64,000 bases of DNA from an uncultured Shewanella sp. (GCF_947501225.1 NZ_CANMUW010000003.1:1-64000); one strand, 5' to 3'. Shown: positions 45,925 to 56,134, counted from the stretch's first letter. Made by a program: numbers and translations. The notes: a model not told the origin generated them from the sequence alone.

Positions 45925-47763
45925 ATGAAAGTATTGAATAAACGTTATCTGGCTTTGGTAGTGGCTGGAGCAGTGGGCGTAACTGCCTGTGGAAGTGATG
46001 GCAAAGACGGCGAAGACGGCACGACTCCGCCTCCTCCAACGGTAGGGGGCTCCTTGGTTACCAATGTTGAGGTGCTGTCTCACAGCCTTGAAGAGGGGTT
46101 GGTTCGATTCGAATTTGAGATCACCAATGAAGAGGGGGTTTTGATCACCGGACTCGAGCAGGCGAGTGCGGAGGTAGCAGAGTTGACCGAGAAGGGGATT
46201 CAGCGTAGCCGTGACGGCTCTGTCGGTGGTAGTGCCAATGTTTCTACCGAAGGTGCCAGCCTTACTATGACTCAAGACGGCCGCTATGAGTTTATCGCTC
46301 CCATGGCCGCGGTAAACGCGGGCACCGAAGGCCTTATTCGTCTGGTTGTTGGTGGTGGCGACAATATTGCTAAGTCACGTTATATTGTGGTCGATAAAAC
46401 CGAGAATATTCATACAACATCTACGGCGACATGCCAGAGCTGCCACGTGGATTTCCTGGCTTCCTCCATCAAGCACTCGAGTTACACGGCGATTAATGCC
46501 GAAGGTGAAACCGATCTGGTGGCTGGATGTCTGACCTGTCATAACCATGTCCCGCGCGATGTTGATGATAGCGGCAGCTCATTGAATACCGGTGGCTATG
46601 CCAAGAATAGCCTGCAGAAGATTGGTCACATCAATCATCAGAAGTTTGAAAAAGATTTCGCTCCCTCTAACTGTTATACCTGTCACGCAGAACCGATTGA
46701 GACGGTTTATTCACAGCAGACATGTATCGATTGTCATGATACTGCAAGTGTTGAAACTTCAAATTTAGCGGCCACCTTCAATGCCTTTAATGAAGGAAGC
46801 GATATGCGGTTGTTCCATAAAAAGGTAGGAGAGAAGAAAGCGGTTCATGAACAGCATAGTCTGGCCACCTCTCAGGTTTACAACAATGAGTCTGGTGAGT
46901 TCTGTACCGATATCTCTCTGTTCAAGGGGGAGCAGCAGTTAGATCTGCAGAGCTTAACATCGGATGGAACCATCTCTTATATCGGTGCTTATCTGCACGG
47001 TTACGAGAATGCGTCAATTGTGGGTCGTGCGGCCCGCTCATATAGCACTACCTTCGATGCTTCCGGCTCAGCAACATTATGTTTTTCATCGCTCGATGAG
47101 GTATTCCTGGAGATCATCGCCAGCTCACGTGTGACCTTCAACTTCGGGGAGGATGCGGGATACGATGGCGTAACGCTTCACGGATACTCCGATGCTCTAT
47201 CCGGTACAGAGTATGCGCGTCGACACTCTGTCACGGCGGACAGTTGTACAACATGTCACACCAATGGTAGCAACTATCACAAAAACGGTAGCTATAACGA
47301 TGGTGGCTTAGGTTGTATCGCTTGCCATAACAATGGCCAGGACCGCAACGCTAAGGGCTCTGCACCAGGCTTCGGTCCAATGGTTCACAGCATGCACTGG
47401 GGAGTCGGTAACACGGCGACAGATCCCGATGGTGAAGCAAATTCTGCTGCTAAGTTAAATGCAGAAAACTGTGTTGCCTGTCATGCCGAAGGTATCGATA
47501 TCAATTCTATTCCTAATCAATATATCCTGTCGAAAGCCTATAACGGTGGGGAATCGGGTGTGATGACCAGTCCGGTAACCGCTAACTGCTTTGCTTGTCA
47601 TAATGATGAATCGGCTAAGAATCACATGTTGCAGCAAGGTGGTGAAATCAATGTTGAAAAGCTTGAAGACTGGTATACATTGCCAACTTCGGAGTCGTGT
47701 GCAACTTGCCACGCCGAAGGTAAGTCATATGGTATTGAGAAGTTCCACGTGTTTAAACGTTAA
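45925..47763 (+). CDS. Outer-membrane multihaem c-type cytochrome lipoprotein, OmcA/MtrC-like, nine CXXCH
   Basis: This 612-residue lipoprotein has lipobox VTAC near residue 20 followed by a Gly/Asp linker and PPPP, as in OmcA/MtrC. A beta-rich N-terminal domain runs to about 165. Haem motifs CQSCH, CLTCH, CYTCH and CIDCH lie between about 170 and 271. A second beta domain follows (about 290-435), then CTTCH, CIACH, CVACH, CFACH and CATCH between about 441 and 596. The 4+5 arrangement fits the family domain order, but one haem is missing from the usual ten. Extracellular electron transfer is likely. ATG 45925 is chosen with GGGAG 5 bases upstream; a GTG at 45919 is possible. Confidence 0.9.
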   Translation: MKVLNKRYLALVVAGAVGVTACGSDGKDGEDGTTPPPPTVGGSLVTNVEVLSHSLEEGLVRFEFEITNEEGVLITGLEQASAEVAELTEKGIQRSRDGSVGGSANVSTEGASLTMTQDGRYEFIAPMAAVNAGTEGLIRLVVGGGDNIAKSRYIVVDKTENIHTTSTATCQSCHVDFLASSIKHSSYTAINAEGETDLVAGCLTCHNHVPRDVDDSGSSLNTGGYAKNSLQKIGHINHQKFEKDFAPSNCYTCHAEPIETVYSQQTCIDCHDTASVETSNLAATFNAFNEGSDMRLFHKKVGEKKAVHEQHSLATSQVYNNESGEFCTDISLFKGEQQLDLQSLTSDGTISYIGAYLHGYENASIVGRAARSYSTTFDASGSATLCFSSLDEVFLEIIASSRVTFNFGEDAGYDGVTLHGYSDALSGTEYARRHSVTADSCTTCHTNGSNYHKNGSYNDGGLGCIACHNNGQDRNAKGSAPGFGPMVHSMHWGVGNTATDPDGEANSAAKLNAENCVACHAEGIDINSIPNQYILSKAYNGGESGVMTSPVTANCFACHNDESAKNHMLQQGGEINVEKLEDWYTLPTSESCATCHAEGKSYGIEKFHVFKR

Positions 47764-47888
47764 GTTAAATGGACTTTCATCTGAGTATGATCTTCGTGAA
47801 CCAGTGAATTGCTACCCGGTTCCCTGCAGACCGTCGTTTTAAGAGACTGTATAGCGATGTGACAGACCAGATGGAGCTTCAGTTAGCC

Positions 47889-47912
47889 AAGGGCCCTGAG
47901 GGGCCCTTTTTG
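47889..47912 (+). terminator. Terminator after the cytochrome gene
   Basis: An 8-bp GC-rich stem AAGGGCCC/GGGCCCTT with a TGAG loop is followed by TTTTTG. Confidence 0.92.
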
Positions 47913-48100
47913 TTGCCTGACGTTTACACTTGCGGGTGGAAAGGGCGCTACATTGAGCCGACAATTCGCCTTTGTGTTCATTTTCCTCTAGGTTATACCC
48001 ATCTTAATAAACCTTGGTTGAGAACTGTCAGGGTTAATTATGGTGTGAAGTTTATGGATTTTTGACTAACCAAATATTTGGGATAATTAAAGAGGGAAAT

Positions 48101-50080
48101 ATGAAAACGTCTCTTCACCTTAGTGCGATAGCGCTCGCCGTAACCTTAGGTTTAGGTCTTACCGGGTGTTCAAACTCAGCTAAAAACTCTAATGAGCACG
48201 CGGTTAGTGACCCGACTGCCGTGCAGGCAAGTGTGCAGAAATATGATGCCAAGACCTTCTTCGAAACTACGACCTATTTTGGTTCCTCCTTTTCGGCGGA
48301 TGGTCGCTCCATCCTGATGGGATCCGACGAGAGCGGGATCTTTAATCTTTATAAGATGGATGTTGCTTCCGGCAATAAGGTGGCTCTGACCAACTTTAAA
48401 GATACCACCTACCCGGTATCCTGGTTTCCTAACGATGATCGTGTACTGCTGACTCAGGATGAGGGGGGCAATGAACTCTATCATCTGTTTGTACGTGAGG
48501 TCGACGGGACTATCAAAGATCTGACAAACAGTGAAAATACCCGTGCTAATTTTGTGAATTTTACCAATGACGGCGAGTTCTTCTATGCCACCACTAACGA
48601 GCGAGATCCTAAGTTTATGGATCTTTATCGTTACGATGCAAAAACCTATAAGCGTACCTTAGTCTTTAAAAATGAACAGGGTTTTGATATTTCGGAAGTG
48701 TCGCCGGATGGGCACCTCCTCTCATTGGCTAAAACACATACCAACAGGGATAGTGACACATATCTGCTGGATCTCAGAACCCGGACTCTTAAGCCAACAT
48801 TGATCAGCGAGCACAAGGAGCCTGCTAATTACAGCCCGATGACCTTCTCATCCGACAGTAAATCCCTCTATTACAGCACCGATGCCAAGGGAGAGTTTTC
48901 ACAGGTTTGGCAATACGAGATTGCTACTGGCGAGCATGCTTTAGCGGTGAAAGATGAGTGGAATGTTAGCTTTGTCTACTTCTCTGAGTCGGGCAGATAT
49001 CGTGTCAGTGGTGTCAATGCCGATGCCAGCACCCGGATCACCATTTTAGATACCGAGTCGGGAGGGGAGGTGAGCCTGCCTCAGCTACCCGCCGGCGATC
49101 TGCGAAGTGTGAACTTCTCTAAAGATGAGAGCACCTTATCATTTTATATCAACTCAGATACCTCACCTTCTAACCTCTTTGTCTGGAAGATGGATAGCGG
49201 CGCGGCAAGACAGCTAACTCAGGCACTGAATCCTAAGATTAACCCCAGTGACCTGGTGGCGAGTGAAGTGGTGCGCTTCAAGAGTTTCGATGGGTTAGAG
49301 GTGCCGGGCTTACTGTTTAAGCCTAAGGGGGCGAGTGCTGAAAATAAGCGCCCTGCGGTGGTGTTTGTTCATGGCGGACCGGGTGGCCAAAGCCGCACCG
49401 GATACAGTGCGATGCGTCAGCATCTGATCAATCATGGCTATGCCGTATTTGCGGTCAATAACCGTGGCAGCTCTGGTTATGGTAAGACCTTCTTCCATCT
49501 CGATGATAAGAATCATGGTGAAAACGATCTGCAGGATATTGTCTATGGAAAGAGATACCTTCAAGGCCTGAATTGGGTCGATGCCGATAAGATTGGGATC
49601 ATGGGGGGGAGCTATGGCGGATACATGACAGCCGCCGCGTTAGCCTTCCAGCCGGAGGAGTTTAAGGTGGGCATCGATATCTTTGGTGTCACCAACTGGG
49701 TACGAACCTTAGAGTCGATTCCACCCTGGTGGGAGTCGTTTAAGAAAGCGCTCTACGACGAGATGGGCGATCCGGCTACAGATGCAGAGCGTCACAGAGC
49801 CATTTCGCCTCTGTTCCATGCTCAAAATATCACTAAACCTCTGATGGTCATACAGGGAGCGAACGATCCCCGGGTGCTTAAGATCGAGAGTGATGAGTTG
49901 GTGGAAAAGGTGAAGCAAAACGGCGTACCGGTGGAGTATGTGGTGTTTGATGATGAGGGGCATGGTTTTAGCAAGAAAAACAACCGTATTACAGCATCGG
50001 AAGCCTACGTAAAGTTTCTGGATACCTATCTTAAAGGCGATGGGCTGAAAAATCCGGGGGAACGGGTCGCAACCAAGTAG
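48101..50080 (+). CDS. S9 family peptidase (prolyl oligopeptidase-like), lipoprotein
   Basis: This is a 659-residue serine peptidase with a lipoprotein signal (LAVTLGLGLTGCSNS), so it is envelope anchored. The N-terminal WD/TolB-like propeller spans about 50-380. The alpha/beta hydrolase domain spans about 395-655, with the oxyanion HGGPGGQ, the nucleophile in GGSYGGYMTA (about 502), Asp in GANDPRV (about 588) and His in DEGHGFSKK (about 619). ATG 48101 has GAGGGA just upstream; the frame opens earlier at 48062 without a ribosome site. A dipeptidyl or acylaminoacyl peptidase role is typical; the substrate is unknown. Confidence 0.92.
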   Translation: MKTSLHLSAIALAVTLGLGLTGCSNSAKNSNEHAVSDPTAVQASVQKYDAKTFFETTTYFGSSFSADGRSILMGSDESGIFNLYKMDVASGNKVALTNFKDTTYPVSWFPNDDRVLLTQDEGGNELYHLFVREVDGTIKDLTNSENTRANFVNFTNDGEFFYATTNERDPKFMDLYRYDAKTYKRTLVFKNEQGFDISEVSPDGHLLSLAKTHTNRDSDTYLLDLRTRTLKPTLISEHKEPANYSPMTFSSDSKSLYYSTDAKGEFSQVWQYEIATGEHALAVKDEWNVSFVYFSESGRYRVSGVNADASTRITILDTESGGEVSLPQLPAGDLRSVNFSKDESTLSFYINSDTSPSNLFVWKMDSGAARQLTQALNPKINPSDLVASEVVRFKSFDGLEVPGLLFKPKGASAENKRPAVVFVHGGPGGQSRTGYSAMRQHLINHGYAVFAVNNRGSSGYGKTFFHLDDKNHGENDLQDIVYGKRYLQGLNWVDADKIGIMGGSYGGYMTAAALAFQPEEFKVGIDIFGVTNWVRTLESIPPWWESFKKALYDEMGDPATDAERHRAISPLFHAQNITKPLMVIQGANDPRVLKIESDELVEKVKQNGVPVEYVVFDDEGHGFSKKNNRITASEAYVKFLDTYLKGDGLKNPGERVATK

Positions 50081-50104
50081 GGTAGATACGCTCTTATAAA
50101 TAGC

Positions 50105-50130
50105 ATAAGGCACTCAATCGAGTGCCTTAT
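50105..50130. terminator. Convergent terminator
   Basis: An 11-bp perfect stem ATAAGGCACTC/GAGTGCCTTAT with an AATC loop lies between the S9 peptidase gene and the DUF4382 gene on the opposite strand. Confidence 0.82.
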
Positions 50131-50165
50131 TTATTATTTAATTCAGCGCTGGCTTATAGCTGTTA

Positions 50166-51212
50166 TTAAGCTTCCGGCACAAACGCCTCAGGGAAGTGAC
50201 GTTCTGTCGTTTCACCAAGTGTAACCTCGACGGTTTGCTCGTCGATATGGATGAAGAAGGCTGGTGTGCTCTCCAGGTTATCGGCATTATCGGGGTCATC
50301 ATTTTGGGAGACGCAGGTATAGCCAAGGCTGTAGGTGCCCGCATCGAGGAAACCAAACTCATACCCATGACCTATCTCGACCTCCTCCTCATTCAGGATT
50401 GGGTTCACTCTTGTTGAAGCCATTGGCGCGACCTCGGTCAGCAGGTAAGGCTCATTTTCTGCCCTGAAGTCGGCCATGTCTGTGAGCAAGGTGTCGATAG
50501 GATAGAGGTAAACGGCGGGACTATATTCATCGGCTAACCCCAGATCGACAGCCGCAGTTTCACAGCTAGCCATGGTTTCGGGGCTGATCTGACCCGAAAT
50601 TGCACCTATCTCGGCGGCATTGACCAGCTGAACCGATGTAGGTTTCAATGTCCAGTAATCTTTATTGCCATGGGGCGACTGTAGGCCCTTGGCCAGATTG
50701 AACTCGGCAACGAAGGTATTGCTTCCCTCTTCGATGGTGAAGGTTTTATTCAAGAACAGACGCCCGGTATCTTCATCTTCGGCGCCAATGCCTCCGCAGG
50801 AGCCGTTACTGTTGGTGGTTAGCCCGGCGATACCATCGGCAGTCTGAACATAGGAGCTGTTTTCATCTGCCGTTTCGCTCTTTTGCATGTAGATACACAT
50901 CTGATATTCGCCAACAGGGACCGTCTCACCGCTGACGAGCGTCGCGACCTCGGCTCCCTGTACGGTTAGCAGATCGATATGTTTAAGTTCGCCATCTTCG
51001 GAGACGTCGAAAGAGATAGAGCCTTCATCGTTCTTAAGTACGACCTGCTTAAATGCGATGTTAACGATCTCGGCATCGGCAGGGTTATCCGAAACTCCCA
51101 GGCTGAATGTTCCTGACTCCGGCAGAGGTGGGGTCGAGTCATCATCGCTGCCACCACAAGCTGTAAGCAAACTCGTCAGGGTGATAGCGAGTATTGTCTT
51201 AGTGTATTTCAT
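50166..51212 (-). CDS. DUF4382 domain lipoprotein
   Basis: This 348-residue protein has a lipoprotein signal (ILAITLTSLLTACGGSDDD). The domain at about 35-185 (GTFSLGVSDNPADAEIVNIA, VVLKNDEGSISFD, IDLLTVQGAEVATLVSGETV) fits DUF4382, a beta-rich envelope domain of unknown role. The remaining half (about 195-348) contains repeated short beta segments (SGQISPE, FGFLDAGTYSLGYTC), suggesting a second carboxypeptidase-regulatory-like fold. It is acidic overall and monocistronic. No enzymatic residues are evident. Confidence 0.78.
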   Translation of the reverse strand: MKYTKTILAITLTSLLTACGGSDDDSTPPLPESGTFSLGVSDNPADAEIVNIAFKQVVLKNDEGSISFDVSEDGELKHIDLLTVQGAEVATLVSGETVPVGEYQMCIYMQKSETADENSSYVQTADGIAGLTTNSNGSCGGIGAEDEDTGRLFLNKTFTIEEGSNTFVAEFNLAKGLQSPHGNKDYWTLKPTSVQLVNAAEIGAISGQISPETMASCETAAVDLGLADEYSPAVYLYPIDTLLTDMADFRAENEPYLLTEVAPMASTRVNPILNEEEVEIGHGYEFGFLDAGTYSLGYTCVSQNDDPDNADNLESTPAFFIHIDEQTVEVTLGETTERHFPEAFVPEA

Positions 51213-51528
51213 AAGTTACCTATTGGGTTTTAGAGCATTAAAAGTTGCAGAGCGGTTGCTGTTATTATTGATGTCTGCAAATCGATAGTCTCATCCATGA
51301 GCATGATAAATTCCACTCATCTAATGATAGGAATACTGAGTGAAAAGTCCATCGAATGCCTGTCTTTTAGCCCCGATGTTAGTGATGACATGAGGTGGAG
51401 TGCCGGGCGATAAAAACTATTTAACCTGATTAAAGATTATTTTCACAATGTATCCAGCCGTCAGGGCTGAATTTTGTGGTGTTATCTCGTGTTGGTTGAA
51501 GCATTAAGGGCAGATAAAACGCAATAAA
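51213..51528. other. Intergenic region between yeeN-like gene and DUF4382 gene
   Basis: This stretch holds the DUF4382 gene promoter region and no gene. Nothing beyond AT-rich sequence was recognised. Confidence 0.4.
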
Positions 51529-51560
51529 AAGGCTCAGCATCTTAATGATTACTGAGCCTT
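51529..51560 (-). terminator. Terminator after the yeeN-like gene
   Basis: The 9-bp stem AAGGCTCAG/CTGAGCCTT, with 14 intervening bases, is followed on the minus strand by TTTTTATT. Confidence 0.87.
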
Positions 51561-51580
51561 AAAAAAAGCTGATTTAGTTA

Positions 51581-52309
51581 TTAATCTTCGGGAAGCTCTG
51601 CATTGTGGTAGACGTTCTGCACATCATCACAGTTCTCGAGGGCCGCCAGGAACTTCTCTAACTGTTCGATCACTTCTGGATCGTCAATTTCAGTCATGGT
51701 CTGAGGCACGAAGGTGATCTCTTCTACAACGAAGTTCACCTCTGGCATAGCATCGGTCAATGCCGTCTTAGTCTTGTAAAACTCGGTATTAGGGGCATAG
51801 ACACTGATCATGCCATCTTCGACTTCGACATCGGTAACGTCTACATCTGCCATCATCAGGATCTCAAGGATCTCCTCCTCATCTTCGCCGGCAAAGACGA
51901 AAACGGCTTGATGGTCGAACATGTGACCAACTGTGCCCGGGCCACCCAGCTTAGCATCATTTTTTACGAATGCCTGACGTACTTCGGTGAAGGTACGCTT
52001 CCCGTTGTCGGTTAAGCAGTCGACGATGACCATGCACCCACCTGGGCCAAACCCTTCGTAACGTGCAGTTTCATAGTCTTCACCACCGCCACCCTTAGCT
52101 TTTTCGATGGCACGCTCGATAACATGAGCCGGTACCTGATCTTTCTTAGCCTTGGCGATCATCTGACGGAGTGGAAGGTTGCCTTCAGGATCGAAACCAC
52201 CATTTTTTGCGCAAACGTATATCTCTTTACCGTATCTGGAGTAAAGTCTGGTTTTCTGGCCAGCAGTTTTAGCCATGGACTCTTTGCGGTTTTGGTATGC
52301 TCTTCCCAT
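51581..52309 (-). CDS. yeeN: YebC/PmpR-family protein, YeeN type
   Basis: This 242-residue protein belongs to the YebC/TACO1 family, linked to transcription control or relief of ribosome stalling. The N-terminal [20 protein letters not shown] and [20 protein letters not shown] are nearer to E. coli YeeN than to YebC. The conserved core [20 protein letters not shown] and [19 protein letters not shown] is present, and the C-terminus [12 protein letters not shown] matches the family. An AAGG ribosome site lies 5 bases before ATG. It is not next to ruvC, consistent with the paralogue. Confidence 0.88.
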   Translation of the reverse strand: MGRAYQNRKESMAKTAGQKTRLYSRYGKEIYVCAKNGGFDPEGNLPLRQMIAKAKKDQVPAHVIERAIEKAKGGGGEDYETARYEGFGPGGCMVIVDCLTDNGKRTFTEVRQAFVKNDAKLGGPGTVGHMFDHQAVFVFAGEDEEEILEILMMADVDVTDVEVEDGMISVYAPNTEFYKTKTALTDAMPEVNFVVEEITFVPQTMTEIDDPEVIEQLEKFLAALENCDDVQNVYHNAELPED

Positions 52310-52424
52310 CTTGCCTTATCTCATTAAGCTTAAAAAATTGCCTGCAATGTTAGCAGCTTTATCCCTCTTTTTGCAGGGATGCGCTTTTTAATTTAAGAAT
52401 CTTTGATTTTAAGCCAGGAAAATC

Positions 52425-53354
52425 TCACTTTAACGAGACGAAGTCGGGGATCTCCAGCAGATGGTTATCGGGGTTTTCGCTCATCGTCCTGTAGATAAAC
52501 TCAATAAAGGCACGATACTTTCCGGGCAGGTAGGCACGCTGTGGCAGGCTCATGGTTATTTTTGTCTGTGCCATAGGGAAGTCTTCCAGCAGTGGAATCA
52601 GCTGGTGTTCATCTATGGCTTGCCGGGCTATCAGGGTGGGCACCGAGGTGATCCCCAGCCCCTCTATCGCCGCCTCTCTGGCCAGAGTGACATTATTCAC
52701 GACCAGCTGAGCCTCGGGCTCTACTGTGATCCACTCTTTTCCGTCGAACAGTGTCCAGCTGCCATCGATATGAGCCGACTCTAACTTGACCGCCCTATGC
52801 TTATTGAGTGCTTGCGGGGTAAGTGGTGTGCCGTATTGTGCAAGATACTCAGGGCTGGCCATTAGGGTCTTAGTGGTATTGAGCAGTGAATAGGTTTGCA
52901 AGCGGCTATCGGAGCTGCTGGTTATCTGAAACAGAACATCTACTCCCTCCTCTATCACATCTACCTTACGGTTACTCAACTCCGCTTCGATGGATATGTC
53001 AGGGTATGCCTTTAAAAATCTGGCAAAGATCTTGCCGAAAAAAAGCTGTCCCATCTCGATGGGGCAGACTATTTTAAGCTTTCCCTTGATCTGTTGTTGG
53101 CTGGCGCTGAGCTGATCTTCGGCATTTTTCAGATCGATAAGAATATGTTGAACCCGATTGTAATAGGCTGAACCTGCTTCGGTGAGTTTTAGCGACCTGG
53201 TGGTACGAAAAAGGAGTTGTACACCGGCGTCGGCTTCCAGCTCGGCAATTTTTCGGCTGACAGTGGCCTTAGTTAATCCTAAGGCTTTTGCTGCCCCGGT
53301 AAAACTGCCCTGTTCGACGACCTGAGCAAACATCTGCACGCGATTAAGATCCAT
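52425..53354 (-). CDS. LysR-family regulator, divergent from emrAB
   Basis: This is a 309-residue LysR regulator with an N-terminal HTH (MDLNRVQMFAQVVEQGSFTG, AAKALGLTKATVSRKIAELE) and a substrate-binding domain from about 90. It resembles the AaeR/DsdC-like group that controls neighbouring efflux or catabolic genes. It is divergent from the emrA-like gene across 97 bases, the standard layout in which a LysR protein controls the adjacent operon. The effector is unknown. Confidence 0.88.
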   Translation of the reverse strand: MDLNRVQMFAQVVEQGSFTGAAKALGLTKATVSRKIAELEADAGVQLLFRTTRSLKLTEAGSAYYNRVQHILIDLKNAEDQLSASQQQIKGKLKIVCPIEMGQLFFGKIFARFLKAYPDISIEAELSNRKVDVIEEGVDVLFQITSSSDSRLQTYSLLNTTKTLMASPEYLAQYGTPLTPQALNKHRAVKLESAHIDGSWTLFDGKEWITVEPEAQLVVNNVTLAREAAIEGLGITSVPTLIARQAIDEHQLIPLLEDFPMAQTKITMSLPQRAYLPGKYRAFIEFIYRTMSENPDNHLLEIPDFVSLK

Positions 53355-53451
53355 GATTGTTACACCTGTGAAACAGTCGGTTGATTTTTAACTATCTAAT
53401 AAACTAATAAAGACAGTAGTAGACTATAGGGCACTAATCAAGGAGTCATAT

Positions 53452-54510
53452 ATGTCCAAGAGTAAATTATTCATTGCAGTGCCACTGATATTTGCAGCCT
53501 TTGCTGGTGGTGCTTATTACTGGTGGACGCAAGTTCGATTTATCGAGTCGACCAATAATGCCTATGTGGAAGCGGATATCTCGCATATCAGCGTCAAGGT
53601 TCCCGGTTATGTAGTGATGACAGAGATTACCGATAACCAGCATGTTAAAGCCGGTCAGTTGTTGGCTCAACTGGAAGATAACCAGTATGAAGCTAAGCTA
53701 GCCCAGAGTCAGGCTGAGCTGGATAGTTCGCAGGCCGAGTTGCAAACCCTCTCGGCACAAGTCGAGCTGCAACATGCATTGATTTCTCAGGCACAGGCTG
53801 GAGTCGCTGCGGCAGAGTCGGACAGGTTAAGGGCGGAGCAACAGCTGAACCGTTCTAAGAAGTTAAAGGTGAAGAATTATAGTTCCCAGGATGATGTAGA
53901 TCAGATGCAGGCGAGTTTCGAGTCTTCAGTAGCGCATCTTGACGAAGCAAATGCGGCTTTGGTTGCTAAGCAAAGGGAGCTTGCCGTATTTAATGCGCAA
54001 CTGTTACAGGCCGATGCGAATGTCGTAAAGGCGAGGGCAGGGTTAGAACTGGCCAAAATCCAGTTAGCAGATACACAAGTGAGGGCGCCGTTTTCAGGCG
54101 TGATAGGCAAGCGTGGCGCCATGAAGGGGCAATACGTTCAGCCAGGACAAGCACTTTACAGTTTGGTACCGGATGGGGCTGTTTGGATCACGGCTAATTT
54201 CAAAGAGACCCAGATCCAACATATGCAGCCCGGCCAGTCGGTTCAGGTCAATCTCGATGCGTTTCCCGACAAAACCTTTACAGGTATCATCGATAGTCTA
54301 TCGCCGGCGTCCGGTGCCAAATTTAGTCTGCTACCCGCCGAGAATGCGACGGGGAACTTTACCAAGATCGTTCAGCGCATTCCGGTTAGGATCCGATTGG
54401 ATCTCGGTGATGAGCGGGAGAGAGTCGTACCTGGTCTGAGTGCCATCGTTAAGGTCGATACAAGTGCGTTACCGCTCGATAGTGCAATTGCCGCCAACCG
54501 TGGTCACTAA
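53452..54510 (+). CDS. emrA: EmrA-like HlyD-family membrane fusion protein
   Basis: This 352-residue periplasmic adaptor of a tripartite efflux pump has one N-terminal membrane anchor (LFIAVPLIFAAFAGGAYYWW). The split lipoyl/biotinyl half-motifs are at about 45-75 (ISVKVPGYVVMTEITDNQHV) and 200-235 (APFSGVIGKRGAMKGQYVQP). A long alpha-hairpin coiled coil (about 78-195) lies between them. It should bridge the inner-membrane transporter to an outer-membrane channel encoded elsewhere. An AAGGAG ribosome site precedes ATG. It is followed by emrB after 3 bases. Confidence 0.92.
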   Translation: MSKSKLFIAVPLIFAAFAGGAYYWWTQVRFIESTNNAYVEADISHISVKVPGYVVMTEITDNQHVKAGQLLAQLEDNQYEAKLAQSQAELDSSQAELQTLSAQVELQHALISQAQAGVAAAESDRLRAEQQLNRSKKLKVKNYSSQDDVDQMQASFESSVAHLDEANAALVAKQRELAVFNAQLLQADANVVKARAGLELAKIQLADTQVRAPFSGVIGKRGAMKGQYVQPGQALYSLVPDGAVWITANFKETQIQHMQPGQSVQVNLDAFPDKTFTGIIDSLSPASGAKFSLLPAENATGNFTKIVQRIPVRIRLDLGDERERVVPGLSAIVKVDTSALPLDSAIAANRGH

Positions 54511-54513
54511 CAG

Positions 54514-56112
54514 ATGAGTACCATTGTTACTCATGAGGTTGGCTACGGCTCTCAAAGCATGATTGAGCCTAAGGTTCTGCCACAGGGTTATGAGCGCGGT
54601 AGTCGCAGATCCTGGATCGCGGTATTTGGCGGGCTGATCGGTGCATTTATGGCGATCCTGGATATTCAGATCACCAATGCATCGATGAAAGAGATCCAGG
54701 GGAGTTTAGGCGCTACCCTGGAGGAGGGCTCATGGATAGCGACCGCTTACCTGGTTGCCGAGATGATAGCGATTCCACTGTCCGGTTGGTTGAGTCAGGG
54801 CTTGTCGGTGCGCCGTTACCTGCTATGGACCACATCGGCCTTTATCTTAGCTTCATTGTTATGTTCGATCTCATGGAACTTAGAGTCGATGATCGCGTTT
54901 CGGGCGATGCAGGGTTTCTTCGGGGGCGCACTTATCCCCCTGGCATTTCGCTTGATACTCGAGTTTCTTCCCGACGATAAACGCGGCGTGGGCATGGCCC
55001 TTTTTGGGGTCACGGCCACTTTCGCTCCCTCTATCGGTCCCACGTTAGGAGGTTGGTTAACCGAGCAGTTTAGTTGGCATTATCTGTTTTATATCAATGT
55101 GCCTCCGGGGCTTATCGTGATGGCGATGCTCGCCTATGGCCTGGAGAGCAAGGGGATCATCTGGGACAAGTTAAAGAGTGTGGATCTCTCCGGTATCATC
55201 ACCATGGCCATCGGAATGGGCTGCTTAGAGGTGGTGTTGGAGGAGGGCAACCGCAAAGATTGGTTCGGGTCCGAGCTCATTCAGTATCTCTCGGTTATTG
55301 CCGTGATCAACATAGCCCTGTTTATCTATATTCAGCTTAAGAAGAGTGCTCCCCTTGTTAACCTGAGGCTGCTGGGACAGAGAGATTTCGCTATCTCGAC
55401 GGTGGCATATTTTCTGTTAGGGATGGCGCTTTTTGGTGCTATCTATTTGATCCCTCTCTATCTGTCGCAGATCCATGACTATAGTCCGCTGGAGATTGGT
55501 GAGGTGATCATGTGGATGGGGTTTCCGCAGTTACTGGTGTTGCCCCTTGTGCCGAAACTGGTTGAGCGTTTCGATGGGCGTTATCTGGCGGCATTTGGTT
55601 TTCTGATGTTCTCTTTGAGTTACTATATGAACAGCCATATGACCATAGATTATGCCGGCGATCAGATGATCGCTTCGCAGATAGTGCGTGCCTTGGGTCA
55701 GCCCTTTATCCTGGTGCCTATCGGTATCATTGCGACCATGCATATCAAGCCCCATGAAAACGCTTCAGCCTCGACTGTGCTCAATGTGATGCGTAATTTA
55801 GGCGGGGCATTTGGTATTGCCTTAGTGTCTACGCTGACCGATAACCTCTCCAGAGAGCACCTGGCACATATTAAAGAGACCTTGCCCGCCGTGAGTCCTA
55901 TGGCTAATGGTTATCTGATGCAGACGGCAGATGCATTGACTCTGGCGGGATCAGATCCGGTTACCGCTTCGGCGCAGGCCAATGCGATGCTGGGGCAATT
56001 GATGACGCAACAGGCTTATATCAGTGCCTATAATGATGTCTTTCTTATCATCTCGGCCCTGTTACTTATCGCCGTTGTGGCTGTGCTCTCGATAAGGAGG
56101 GGCAGCGATTAA
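54514..56112 (+). CDS. emrB: EmrB-like MFS drug transporter (DHA2, 14 TM)
   Basis: This 532-residue major facilitator has about 14 hydrophobic segments. DHA2 markers include LDIQITNASMKEIQGSLGAT in helix 1, WIATAYLVAEMIAIPLSGWL in helix 2, the MFS loop GLSVRRYLL, and motif C GVTATFAPSIGPTLGGWL in helix 5. It starts 3 bases after emrA with no strong ribosome site, so translation is probably coupled. Together with EmrA it should export hydrophobic compounds by proton antiport; the substrate is unknown. Confidence 0.93.
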   Translation: MSTIVTHEVGYGSQSMIEPKVLPQGYERGSRRSWIAVFGGLIGAFMAILDIQITNASMKEIQGSLGATLEEGSWIATAYLVAEMIAIPLSGWLSQGLSVRRYLLWTTSAFILASLLCSISWNLESMIAFRAMQGFFGGALIPLAFRLILEFLPDDKRGVGMALFGVTATFAPSIGPTLGGWLTEQFSWHYLFYINVPPGLIVMAMLAYGLESKGIIWDKLKSVDLSGIITMAIGMGCLEVVLEEGNRKDWFGSELIQYLSVIAVINIALFIYIQLKKSAPLVNLRLLGQRDFAISTVAYFLLGMALFGAIYLIPLYLSQIHDYSPLEIGEVIMWMGFPQLLVLPLVPKLVERFDGRYLAAFGFLMFSLSYYMNSHMTIDYAGDQMIASQIVRALGQPFILVPIGIIATMHIKPHENASASTVLNVMRNLGGAFGIALVSTLTDNLSREHLAHIKETLPAVSPMANGYLMQTADALTLAGSDPVTASAQANAMLGQLMTQQAYISAYNDVFLIISALLLIAVVAVLSIRRGSD

Positions 56113-56134
56113 CAGACTGGTTATTCCCAGTGAC

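Noticed and set aside
47859..48065. 68-residue frame between cytochrome and S9 peptidase genes
   Set aside because: Crosses the cytochrome terminator hairpin and has no ribosome site.
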